A DNA stretch of 64,000 nt, from contig NC_092573.1 of assembly GCF_037975245.1 (NCBI RefSeq), positions 15,666,765 to 15,730,764 of the forward strand, written 5' to 3'. Source of the DNA: Apostichopus japonicus (Eukaryota > Echinodermata > Holothuroidea > Aspidochirotida > Stichopodidae). The position numbers and the translations under genes are program-made. The notes under the pieces are model-generated. The model worked only from the letters and a program-made list of their open reading frames with translations, was not told where the DNA came from and did no database searches. Shown piece after piece: positions 47,000 through 60,599 of the stretch (position 1 is the first letter of the stretch; the number at the start of each line of letters is the position of its first letter).

Positions 47000-49376
47000 T
47001 GTAATAATCAATCGATCCACAAGTGTATATTAGCCAATGGCTAGTTTCAATTTCTTTCGCCGACACTCAGTTCCAACAACGAGTGAACTCTACTACTCGA
47101 AATGAAGACCACAGAACGCGGTGGTGGATGGTTAAGATTCGACAAGAATCTATATTTCTAGCTTATAAAAATCAAATTTAAGACTTTTATTCCCCAACCC
47201 ATACAAACTGAACCGAAAGCGATGCATGCACACGAAGAGAATTTTGCCATAAAACATAAACAATATTTTAGAACGTGGTATACCAAATAAACAACATGTA
47301 CGGGTTTTGTTTTGGTTGGTTATAGCTTTACTGGGAAGAAAAATATGAACAACCGTAAAAGTTGAGGACAGGCGAGGGACACGTAACCTCTGAGGGTTTA
47401 CCCTGTTTTGTCTTACGCAATGTTTTCAGTGTTTCAGTATATTGATGTTTGTTTTTATGCGGCAGTCTGATTGGACGTTTATTGTCGTCTTGGTTGACGT
47501 TTATATGCCCTTTTGGATTGACTTCCAAATTGTTTTTTTCATGATCAAGTCCAAGAAATGAATTCCCATTATGTATATAGGTTGGCATGTTTGGTAGGAT
47601 AACACCACCTGACGCGAGGTGTTTAGGTTAACAGCGTTCATGTTCGCAGGGTTGGCTTGCCAAAGGTATAAACAAATTGACGCCGGGTATTAACATGGCA
47701 ACCAAATATTTTATTTGCCATCAACATCATTAAAGTACTTGTATAACCGGTAGTAGGTTAATCCTTTGTCATCTCGTTATGGGATGTTTTGGGTCAATTT
47801 AATAACAACATCTTTGTGAAAGACATGAGCATTAGTCTTAATATTACTAATTATCGGTCGTTACAGGTTAAAATAACAGTAACAAGCTACTTGAGAGTGG
47901 TGTACAGTTATCTTCACGATATACCTGCAGTCTCAACTGGCCGGGAGCCAGGAAGTCTGAGTTGGAGGGTCACCAATAACCAGGAAGAATGAACGCCAAC
48001 AATTTAAGGAGGGGCACAAATATAAAATTACTCCTATAACCTGTGAAGTTTTCGTACACATTATAATATATGCTTATATATTATGTAACCAAACAATGTA
48101 AAATCCACACCATTTTGGCTATCTGATAAATCTAACCAACATACCAAGATATATGTTGCCTATGCTATCGTTCTGTGCATGGGTATAATGAAGCGATCTT
48201 CACGCCTCCTTCTGGGTGGCAGGTTCATACTTTCAAGGGGATATCAAAAAGGAATGAGGTGCCACATTCCACATTTTCGCCTCTGCAGTGGGTCAATATG
48301 TTTATAGGATTCTAGTTTGGGGAATCTTTTAAATAAGTTAACCCCGATTGAACGTGTAAACCACGACTCGGCGTATATTAATTTACCTACAAATGCGTGA
48401 CTAGGATATATGGTATCGCACTATACGCTTCAGAGCGCAATATATATATATATATTGTACTTCACTGTCTACCGCATTTCACATAGTAATTATAGCCTTG
48501 ATAAACTAAACTGCTGGTTGAAGTCAAGTTCTCGCATGGGACGGTAGAGTGGATGAGGGGGGGGGGGGGGGGGGTGAAGGGGTGCTGCGTTACGATTTGG
48601 TTCACGTAGTTAAAAATCTTATAGACAGTGGCGGCTCCAGAAATTCCAAAGTGGGAGGGATGGGGTGGGGATTAAACACGCAGTTTGGGGTTGGAAGTGC
48701 TAAAACGCACCAGTGCAAAATGCAAATCACGAACAAAAATGAGGGGCTAAGGAACAAGTTGTACCCCACCCCCATTAGATAGTTCTTGTTCACAAACAAG
48801 AGTTACACTGGTACATTTTCATGAGATGTATCACAGGGCTCTAGTAGGGATCCAAGTGAAGACTTCCCGAAATTTCAATTGTTTACAGATATTTCTTATT
48901 CTCTCGTAGAGAGCATAAAGCACAGAAATACATTATAGAGAATCTATTTTCATTGGAATGTATTTAAGGCCCTGTAGGGCCTCCGGAAGGTGTAGTATCT
49001 TCTTAGCCCAATATTACCCAAATAAAGGAAATTTGTACGTAAGAGAGATTCAGTTTTGTTTACCGAAGCCGACGGATGGGCACTGGGGGAGCAAGAATCA
49101 TTTTCCCACTTCCACCCCCCCCCCCCTGGCGACGCCACTGCTTCGTAGACATTGTTTTCTTCGAGCTCCTTTGTAATCACCGTCGGAATTATGTCTACCT
49201 CGAAGCAAATCATACTGGTAATGTCAGATATCACGTAACTTACAGAGTAGTTGCATTAAGATTCTATATCATGCATCCGGTCGTTTGGTGATGATTAAGA
49301 AATTTGATAACAAGCAGGAACTCTACCTTGTCGGAAGAAAGTAGGTTAATTTGTAATTATCCTGGTTTTCGATAAA
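47000..49376. other. No supported gene; hAT-type end at 48,626
   Basis: CAGTGGCGGCTCCAG at 48,626 and GACGCCACTG ending at 49,140 resemble the ends of CAGTGGCGG-type hAT MITEs. The 8-bp flanks (CTTATAGA, CTTCGTAG) do not match, so they may be two different broken elements. G and C runs lie at about 48,557 and 49,116. Confidence 0.35.
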
Positions 49377-50032
<656 letters not shown>

Positions 50033-50039
50033 CTTTAGC

Positions 50040-53000
50040 CAATAATGAGCAAACACAGATTTGTTCCTTTTGGTTCTATTTTTACCAGCACGCACCTCTT
50101 TCACGCAAGCCCAAAGTGTAATAACTATATATGAGTTAAGCTATACTGGGTTTTTTGCTGTGCGAAATATGATGATAACACGCAAATTCTTTGTATGTAT
50201 CAATACTAGTGATATAAACAATACTGATCGCACACAAAATTCTTTTTTGTTTCTTTTTGTATACTATCACGTCATACCTATATTTGAATTTGTGTTGGTT
50301 GTGTGCTGATTTTGTTAGTTTTCGGCACGTAACCCTCATAACAAAGAAGACGTGCAAAACTTTACAAAATTCTCAACACTTTCGCTATATGCAAGAGATT
50401 TATGCTAGATCGCGTAGTCTGTAAAGTGGTTGCCCGACTCTACAAGTATAGGCATTTGATCGAATTGAAGAAGTAATATGTCCCGATAGTCTAGGTTGTC
50501 ACAGCAAGTTTCTTTACATGTGAAATTACAACCTGGCCAGGAAAATACTTTCCAGGATAATTGATTTCTTTTATACACAAGGGTATGAACAAGTCACCGA
50601 TATGGGAGAAAGTAAATCATTTTTCATTTGCAGCTTTATTGAGTACTTTTTTCTTTTTCATAGTGTCTGTTTCATGAGAAGAAGTATGCTTTTAACATCT
50701 TTGTTTTCTTTCTTGGCTTAGTATAATATCGATAAGGTAATGTTGTCTTCATATATAGGAAATATAGGCCATGACCTATATACTGAAACGGAAGTACATG
50801 ATCAAGCGACATGGAGGATTTGCCAACTTTGTGAAACATCATTTAAGATCATCAACAGAGAGCAATTCGTATTACATTTCAATGACCCCTTACTAAGTAA
50901 CATTGAAAGCCTCTCATGCGTAAATTATCTCATTTAGATTTCAGTCGATGTGATCCTATAAGGAGGCACAAGAAGAGATGGTTCACGGCAATTTATATTG
51001 TTTTAATGAGTGGGTCCAGTGGGTTCTCCCACCCCCGCCCCTCTTTCAACCCAGCAGAAAATATTAAAAGCATAACCTTTTATACTTGTATACCATAAAC
51101 CTATATACTTGATAACCTAAATATGACTCAGAACAGCACGATTCCACGTAGAAGTCGGCTTCAATGACCCCGGCACCACACCTCTCTTGATAAAACCTAT
51201 ATATTTATTGCCTATATTGCCTATATTTTATTCCTATATGCCAGGTCATTTAATCCTAGTTCATGGAAAGGTCTTTTAAAGTAATATTCCTGTGACAGTC
51301 AACTATATATGGAAGAAAAGCAGATATTCTACACTGTTATATAGTTGAAGACCCCTTTTCAATATCGTTCTTCCTAACTTTAAACACGGTGGTTTGAATT
51401 TCAACTATGTTTACAAGATAATCTTTTCCTTACTCCAGGAAGTGACGTATGGGGTCTATATTGGTATTGTGGTAGATGTTATTCAAAATCTTTTCTTTAT
51501 TAATTATACTATTGTTCTTGATTTGTCCTTGAAATGTGATTTATTTATTACTCTTTTTTTAATGTTTGCTTGGTTGTCAAGTTTCCATTCATCAGAATTT
51601 CATCATCACTATATAGAATGATTTATACAATTAAAACAAGAGAGTTGTCTGTAATCGTAATGTCTCTTTAAGGTATCCAGTCTGTATATAATGCGTCACA
51701 ATGGGTATGCTGGTCATCCTGTTGTCTCCCTTTGATTTTATGTCGTTCATTGGTCTTTACGAGCTGACACACTAACCTCATCTGTATTGAAAGTGTCATA
51801 ATTAAATGAACTTACCGTAAACACACCTTCCACGTCATTTCTACAATATTTACCAATACTTGATAGTACCTTGGTAATCGAGGTATTTTCTGTCATTAAT
51901 TCGATTACATGCTGATCTTACGGTTACGTCTACGAAATATTATCAAATTTTATTCACGACGTTTAACAATATTTTAATAACAAATTCTGTGGGCGTTTCT
52001 TGATTGTTTTGTTTCAACATTGTAGACAATAAATCCTAATAAATTGTTACGTCATACTGTATATATTAATTTCATTTCGGTATGAGAGATGCATCATGTT
52101 TATCAATCTCGGATAAAAAAAATGATGCCCTCAAATTACGTGGGTATGACGACCATATGTCATGAGTGACGTCGCAATGAACAAACTGAAACCAGGAAAC
52201 TAAAAATAATATATTGACACTTGCAGCGTGCGAACGAATCATGAATGATGTGGCGGAAACAGTTTGCATAACGGCCTTCCATACTGTATAGTGTTCCGGC
52301 CAACTGACACTACACCAACTACATCCTACAGAAGACAACATATGTATCCATAGCAACGTTGGAGATGCAAACAATGCCCAATTGGGGTCATTAGTTATCC
52401 ATATTGTTCATTGTAATCTTACAGTCGTTCATTGCAAATGAAACAAACTCAACACTGAGCCTATCACAACCTGATATATTCTGGACAATGCTTTGAAAAC
52501 GCCTTCATAAAGCAGTCATGCAGCCGGCCGCGGTTTGTAAATGGAACGTTAATCTAGTCGGAGGTCGGGGGGGGGGGGAGGTTATAGGCTTTGATGAGAA
52601 AGTCCACCAACAACTACATTTGCCTGAAAATACGCAGTATTGTAGTACGCGATAAGTGCTTGCAGTATTAGGAAGAATTTTTTCATTGGGTAATTTATGG
52701 GCGGACAACACACCGAGGAGTGTAGTCATGTAGGTACCTATAAAGTGACTGACAGGCTCAGAATAAGTTGGCTACGCAGCTAGCCTCTGAAACTGCAAAT
52801 CCAAAGACTATATTAAACTTTTAAGTTTCAACGTCCAGTCATGTAGGAATCGTTCACTTGACCAGTAATGCCGATGTTGTAGCGCGCACGCGCACTACAA
52901 TAGTCATCAGCATAACCAAACAGGTCAGTAACATACAAAAGTTCTGTAAAGAGGTACGAATAACGTAATCACTTTTATTGCACACCGAATGTGAGATGGC

Positions 53001-53790
53001 GGTGAGGTGGTTTTGCTAGAAAATAGAAATATGCTATATGGAACCCTCCAAAGTGGACCCCGTTGCCCGAGTTGTTAAAGCTTAAGTTATCCCCATATGA
53101 TCGAATTGGTGACCGGGGGGAGGCAAGCACAAGCCAGCAAGGAGACCCCTCCCCGACCATTTGCATACGGTTGTAAGTAACATAGGCGAATCGGTGCCCC
53201 TAATCCCTGTGTGCGAATACACTGGCAGCAATCTCTTCGCAGTGTGCTACCCTTATCACTGCAAGTGACTGTTTTCTTGTCAGAAATGCGAATTGCTTGT
53301 ATTTACATTATAACCAGCATGGTATCAACCAATGACAAAGCACTTTATTTCCCATACACTATATGGTATTGTGATATAGGCATACCTGTAGGAAATACTT
53401 TCAAATCTCGTTTATACCAAACTATCCAGATGTTCATTCACTCTCTCTTCCTCCCTCTCTCTGACGCTTGCAGGAAAACAAACTTCATCATGGCAATGGA
53501 AAGTACATTGACAATGGGAAATAATTAACTGGCCAAAATCCCATACTTCCTTCAATCAGTCATGCACTTTAGAAAAAGAAAACAGGGATTGCTACCTGGT
53601 CATGGTTACACACTTCCGTGTCCTAAAATGGACTCTGTAATCCAATGGAATTTTCCCAGAGTCCTATCTTTTCTTAAATTAGTAATTCGTGCTTTTTTTT
53701 TCTTTTTCCAGTTAAGTCGAGGAAGGCTGCGTAGAATTATTATGTTTTCAAATGGCATTTTTTTCTCGCTTTCAGTATTGACAGGAAATT
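50040..53790. other. No supported gene
   Basis: AT-rich DNA, short frames only. A G run lies at about 52,568-52,578. No recognised domain, RNA gene or mobile element. Confidence 0.5.
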
Positions 53791-53796
53791 ATTCTG

Positions 53797-54005
<209 letters not shown>

Positions 54006-54009
54006 CTTA

Positions 54010-55690
54010 TGTGCACCATATAATTATATAATTGAATACTGCTTTACCATTACTGTTCAGATAACGCATGTGGTAGATTTGATGGTAGTATATATGTGGT
54101 TCAATGTACATGTTGGACTTTACACTGTTATTACAAAAAACCTGCATTGACGTTCGCCGGTAAGGGGGGGGGGGGGGGCAATATACTTGAATTAGGCTCA
54201 GAAAGTCATCATTACATCAATTTGTAGCGATATGAGTAGTAAATAAAGCGCTTAAAAAATCCGCGAATCAACATTTTACAAGAAAATTATTACAAACGCT
54301 AGTAACGGAATGTCATCATTTCAACATGTTATAGCTAAGTGATTAATTGCAGCAGCATTGCATAACAAAATCATAAACAAATTGACGGCACTTTACCGTT
54401 TCCTTACTTTCTAGATTTTTTTTTATCTTGAGAGACAACGACAAAGTGACTGATCCAGCTCAGATACGCTGACAAGTGAATTGAATTCAACTTATAAATA
54501 TATCCGCTCGGTTTGACTTTACTTTGAGAGGGTGAACTGTTGCATCCACGTTTAAGAAGGAATTTCCGATAACGATCATATAAATGATTACATGATTACA
54601 TTAATGAACCCATGATACATATATCTTGATCCTTACCTCCTTCCTTTTGGCAGCAAAACGTACAACTTTTTAACCTAGGTTATTCCCCAAATACGATAAC
54701 AATTTTAAATGGTTTAAATTGTTTTTTCCTTAAAATGAAATAGTTAAAAGTTCATGTTGAGGAAATGCATGACATTGTGTTACAACCGGAGATGTAACCA
54801 CCCCCCCCCCATAGTCCCCTCTCCCCTGCCGCATGATTGAGACTACTTAAATTTCATTACCTCATACCACGAGAAATGCTTATCAACGGGTTCGCCTTTG
54901 ACTATACACACACTAATCAATATTAAGCTATTTGGTTATTCATTCTTCAAATAAAAACCAATTTGAAAAATTCCAGTATCTCCTCGTTGATTTTAATTTC
55001 AAGAGAACGCACTGTTTTTGGAAGGAATCCTCCTTGTTGGAAAGTGTTTTGTCCCTACAAGTTCCTGATCTAATGTGATGATGTAATTCACACATTCTCA
55101 TAAAGCTCTCCAATTCATTTATTGGTTTGAAAAATCCTTTCATCTTCGCTATAATATGATATCTGTCTGGATGTGGTTTTAGCTTATATCATTGATTGGT
55201 AATCGTAACAGTGACTTTCCCCCTGTAAATAAAGTAGTTAAAAGTGCATGTTGAGGAACATGTGTATAACAACCGGTATCATATATGTGTTTAACATTAC
55301 AGATATGCATCTGCTGCCATTTAATCTATGTCAGGCAGCTTTTTTGCATTGATTTTGGTATATTTTCAATATTTAGGTTCTGTCAGTTTCCTAACCAATT
55401 TTCATTTCAAGTAAGGAAGAACAATGGCACTTCAACTAATATTGTCCGATTGTAATTTTTGCTTATGAGTAATACTTATGTGAAATCGAAATAACACATT
55501 AATGCCGGCCGACTTTCGTTTTATGCATTGACAAGGACAATGACAAGGAGATGTCATAATGTGAGCAATTGCCTTCTCTTGAAGCACAATGTTTCATCAA
55601 CTAACAGATATTGCGAAATATAGTAGTTCTCACACATGTTGTCCTATTATAACAGCACACTAAACTTATATAGGACATATGTAACATTAA
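54010..55690. other. No supported gene
   Basis: AT-rich DNA with a G run at about 54,165 and a C run at about 54,801. Nothing else recognised. Confidence 0.5.
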
Positions 55691-55714
55691 GCGATTGCTC
55701 CCAAAGTCCATGGC

Positions 55715-56240
55715 ATGCGAGTCCGAGTTTTGCGAGTCCGAGTCCTTGGTATCCTAGTTCGTGTCTTAGGCATCCGAGTCATTGCATCTGATTCCGAGTC
55801 TGAGATCTTGGTATCAAAGTACGAGTCCTTGGTATCCAAGCCCAAGTCCTTGGTATCCGATTCTGAGTCCTTGGCATGTGAGCTCAATTCCTTGGCACGT
55901 AAGTCCGATTCCTTGGCATGTGAGTCCGAGTCCTTGGTTTCGAGTCCGAGTCCTTGGCATCCGAGTCCTTGGTTTTCGAGTCCGTGTCGGAGTCCGAGTC
56001 CTTGGTATCCGTGTCTTTCGAGAGTCCGAGACCTTGGTATCTGTGTCCGAGTACTTGGTATCCGTGTCTGAGTACTGGGTATCCGAGTCCTTCGAGAGTC
56101 CGAGTCCATGGTATCCGAGTCCTTGGTATCGGTGTCCTAGTCCTTCGTATCCGTATCCGAGTCCTTAGTATCTGTGTCCGAGTACTTGGTATCCGAGTCC
56201 TTCGAGAGTCCGAGTCCTTCGTATCCGAGTCAAAGGTTCC
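55715..56240. repeat. 18-bp minisatellite (GAGTCC-rich)
   Basis: The unit is TCCGAGTCCTTGGTATCC with many variants (GGCATGTGAG, TTCGAGAG inserts). Because 18 is a multiple of 3 and the unit lacks stops, frames stay open on both strands and spell periodic Ser/Glu/Leu/Val peptides. No exon signals support a gene. Confidence 0.93.
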
Positions 56241-56639
56241 ACACTCCTAGTCCGAATCCTGTTAACAACATTGCTGCCAACTATAACGTTGTTAGTCTAG
56301 TCGGGTCCTGACTATCCGAGTTCGAATCTTTCTCCACCTATTCCAAATCAGAGTCTGGGTTCTGCACAATCGAGCCCGAATCCTTAAATCAGACACGAGC
56401 CCTACAACACTGATTGAGTGCCCTGTAACGTCATCGTCATGCTTTGGTACAGACTTTGTTCTTATTTACAATATAGTTTGATTAAGCCTTCAGTGTTCAT
56501 GTTACGAGTTCCCATTTTTTAACCTATAAATATAAATTTATAAATATTTCATGCATACAATCAGCTCGATAAAAGCTGACATTAATTTTTGCCGAATGCC
56601 CAAAACGACGATGCACCAGAAGTATGTCTTTATATTTAC

Positions 56640-57175
56640 CGATACTCGGTATAAATAGTTGTCTTCTGTCCCTACGACCACATTCACCGATACTCATTAA
56701 AAAATAATGGTCCTTTGTCCCTATGGCCACATTCACCGATACTCGGTATAAATAGTTGTCTTCTGTCCCTACGGCCACATTCACCGATACTCATTAAAAA
56801 ATAATGGTCCTTGTCCCTATGGCCACCTTCACCGATACTCGGTATATATAGTTGTCTTCTGTCCCTATGGCCACATTCACCGATACACGGTGTAAAAAGT
56901 TGTCTTCTGTCCATACGGCCGCATTCACTGATACTCATTAAAAAATAATGGTCCTTTGTCCCTATGGCCACATTCACCGATCATGACTCGGTATAAATAG
57001 TTGTCTTCTGTCCCTATGGCCGCATTCACCGATACTCGGTATAAATAGTTGTCTTCGGTCCCTACGGCCACATTCACCGATACTCGGTATAAATAGTTGT
57101 CTTCGGTCCCTACGGCCACATTCACCGATACTCGGTATAAATAGTTGTCTTCTGTCCCTATGGCCACGTTCTCTG
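56640..57175. repeat. 48-bp minisatellite with two interleaved unit types
   Basis: Type A (ATTCACCGATACTCGGTATA, AATAGTTGTCTTCTGTCCCT, ACGGCCAC) is 48 bp. Type B replaces the middle with CATTAAAAAATAATGGTCCT and is 48-49 bp. The order from the left is roughly A-B-A-B-A-A-B-A-A-A-A. Minus-strand frames with a 16-residue period are by-products of the unit length. Confidence 0.92.
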
Positions 57176-57199
57176 AAAGTTATGAATTCCATTGAAATT

Positions 57200-60100
57200 A
57201 ACTTATCTAAGCTATGGTCTATAGAATCCCAGGATTTAAAATGTAGAGGGTGTTCCTGAGGTCAATGAAGCGGACTCGCATGAAGGAGGTGTGAGGGTCC
57301 TCCTCAAATTAAAATGAAGTTTAAACATAAAATTGTTCATTCTGTGCATATATAAAGTAGGTATACATAATTACGTCTACTATCACGGTTGTACTACTAT
57401 CTACTTTTAATCATTTCTGTGGGGTTGAAGGGGGGTGTACACACCACCCCCAGGACACGTGCCTGGTTTGCTTTGAGCTGGTTTTGTGATCAGTTTGACT
57501 AATCAGCTATATCATATTTTGTGCCCTATATTATGACATTTACGTTGGACACATCATCAATCCATTCGAGGACTATGCTGCTTTAAAAATCAATACAAAG
57601 TGACACGAAATGATTCAAACTTATGGAAACTTTTTTTTTTAATTCATCTTGAATCATTTCCTTTTTCAATTTTATACATGGATGGTTCATCGAGTGCTCA
57701 CCCAATAAAGTCCTATAGAACAAGTGATACTAGCGTGGCAGTTCAGTGACACATTTCATTCATCTCTCGGGCGTTATTAATATTAGTTAGGTAATTTTGA
57801 ATTTGATTAATATCAACAGTCATGTGTTTCAGAATATGAGTTACTCTTATTTTTACTTAACCTTATTCCTATGTTGTTGTTTTTTGTGCACAGATGATAA
57901 GACCTAGTGAATTGTCGTAATGTTAAATGTAGACTTCTTCAGTAAAACAATATATAAGTTGTCATAGAATTAGTCCGAATTCGGAATTCGGAATTAGGCG
58001 TGGAGTTCCTTTAATTCGAGCAAGTACTCTGGATTGAAAATTGTCTATAAACCACTAGGAATTGTATTGGTCTCGGGCTATCTGTCATATAGACATAGTC
58101 GTGTTCTGGTTTAAACGTTTGAAAATGTTTGTTTGGCGCTCTGACAGGTGTATATGTATTGTTTCTGCATATCCAGCCACACTCACAGTTTTAAATACGA
58201 CTTCAAATCCCTGGGCGTGGTAGAGCCACATTTTGAATTCCAGATATTAACCGCAATCGCAAACGTCGCTTGGCACGAAGCAGTATGTTCACAATCATAG
58301 ATATGCCCATATAGATAACATTATGATCAATAAAGTTTTGCTGTACTCAGTGGTACGAGAGATAGCATCATATACTATAAAGGGAGATACCCTATCAGCG
58401 ATCTATTCAATTATTAATAAATAAATAACAAATTAAAAAAAAAAACACCTACCAAATTTTCACAAGGAGCCCTTTACTTAATTTTACGTACTTATATAGC
58501 TTAATAAAATATCATATATCATAGACGTTCTTGGACTCTCCAAAAAAGGGTTTGAAATCATTCCCGTCAAAATTGAATGACGTAAATACGCACCTAGTGA
58601 TTACGGCACGTTCTCCTAGGCTTTAGAAAATATGTTGGTTTTCAGATAACGAGCAAACTTGTCCGAAGCGTTATATTGTTAATTTGAGTCCCCCCCCCAC
58701 ACCCCCTCACCACTATTCTTGGTCTATGTAGCATCTCCCCGCTCAAGCAAACGATTTTGACCCAAAGACCATGCGGAACGGGGATCTGTGATTGCCTTAT
58801 TATTGCTCTTTGAATCATATATGGATACTTTCAATCAATGAAAGATTCAAAAGAGATTAATTTAATGTCAGTAACATGCATGGATGGGGTGTGTTGAAGA
58901 CGTTTCAGATACCCTCCTACTATACCCACCTACTACCACACCCCTCCCCCCTCCCCCCCCCCCCCCCCACACACACACACTTTCCGCGAGGTCACATGAC
59001 TAATGATTATTTACAGCAAATATACCAAAACACAAAGCAGCAATAAATAATATGCCGGATAGATATTTATATGATACAAAGACCAAAATCAACAACTTAC
59101 CAAAGCCACGTATAATGCTGCTGTCTTAAATACAATTTCCATTTCTGCCTCCTCTTGACTTAAGTCGCACTTCTCCAATTGTTTAATCAAAAAATGAACG
59201 GTATAATTATGTCACGGGGTGTCTGCAATCCTTTCAAATGTTACGATTCAGATGGAATTGTTCCTTTTTATCCTCAATGCTCGCATTTCATAAGTTGGCA
59301 AAGACGATTACAGATCGTGCGGAGGGCGCTCACATAGTAAATGAACGACAGAGTCAAGTTTTAACACGTGTTGAAGTAATTCTCCGGGAAATCCGCTTGA
59401 CATTTTGACAAAAGCACCTTCACCAAGATGTGACGGTTGAACGTATATGGAAAAGCTTAGAAACGGATGTGGTGAATTTTCCAAACTGAATGATACTTAA
59501 AATAAAAAATAATGTATGGTTATTAATGTAGTTATTAAGTACATTTCATGCTTGATTTCCCATATGTCCAATGGCGAGCTTGGTATGTTCTGAATTATTC
59601 CTGTGCAGATGTAACTGTAATAAAAGCTTACGCTTTTCTTCTTCCGTTATTTGTTTCTTCGGAAATTTGGTAATCAAATATATTTCAATATCTATCAACA
59701 AAGTAAGCACGGTATAAGCACGTAATACGGAACTTAGTGTTATTAATTTTTGACTAGTTTGCAAAGTTCTTGCATTTATGACCCAAAAATTGCAACTAAG
59801 CTAGTATGTAATTATTGATTCTGTCCGAATGTATATAAATATTGCGGCGGTCATGAACTTTGCATAAATCAATACTAATCACATGCAACCGACCAGTGCA
59901 TTTTTTTTTCTTTTTTTTCTGGATTTTGTCTTTGTTATTTCGCTTGTGCATGTCCTTCATTATTTAAAATGAAAGTTGGCTATCAATTCAAACAAATAAC
60001 ATTGTTAGGGGCATTTATCATCGAAACATCTGACAAATCAGCTCGGTGATTAACCACTTTAAGGTAATCATTAAAAACCATAAGTAACATATAACTATAT

Positions 60101-60225
60101 GATTAGTATGGAAACATACAGAACCTGTAACTGAAAGTGAATTTCATACTAACATAACTACATTGTATAACGTATACAGATGACTTTTACGGTGTATCGG
60201 AATCAGAAACTGATCCGTACATAGC
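57200..60225. other. No supported gene
   Basis: AT-rich DNA. A short EcoRI-like palindrome, CCGAATTCGGAATTCGG, lies near 57,976, and C runs lie near 58,690 and 58,953. No recognised coding content. Confidence 0.5.
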
Positions 60226-60269
60226 ATTTACTAATCAATATAGGGTACTGATCCTATATTACATACAGA

Positions 60270-60595
60270 TTAGCACATAGCATACTGATCCATATAGCAT
60301 AATGATTTGTACATAGCATACTGATCCGTATATAGCATATACTGGTAAGAATATAGCATATACTGATCAGAATATAACAAACTGATTATTAAATAGCATA
60401 CTGACCCGTATATTACATACTCATTAACACATAGCATACTGATCCATATATCATAATGATTAGTACATAGCATACTGACCCGTATATAGTACATACTTAT
60501 TAGCACATAGCATACTGATCCGTATATTGCATATGCTGATTAGAATATAGCATATACTGATCAGTATATAACAAAATGAACAGTACATAGCAGAG
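60270..60595. repeat. Degenerate tandem repeat (CATAGCATACTGATCCGTATAT type)
   Basis: About 15 loose copies, 18-24 bp each, with variable middles (TGATTAGTA, TGATCAGAATATA, TTATTAGCA). Older and less regular than the other arrays. Confidence 0.85.
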
Positions 60596-60599
60596 CATA

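Noticed and set aside
48626-49140. A complete hAT MITE with CAGTGGCG ends
   Set aside because: The flanking 8-mers do not match and the ends agree only over the first 8 bases, so a single intact element is not supported.
55687-57192. Repeat-protein genes on either strand (Ser/Glu/Leu/Val or GTEDNYLYR-type periods)
   Set aside because: The unit lengths are 18 and 48 bp, multiples of 3, so frames stay open by chance. Frames exist on both strands or in several phases without splice or start support.
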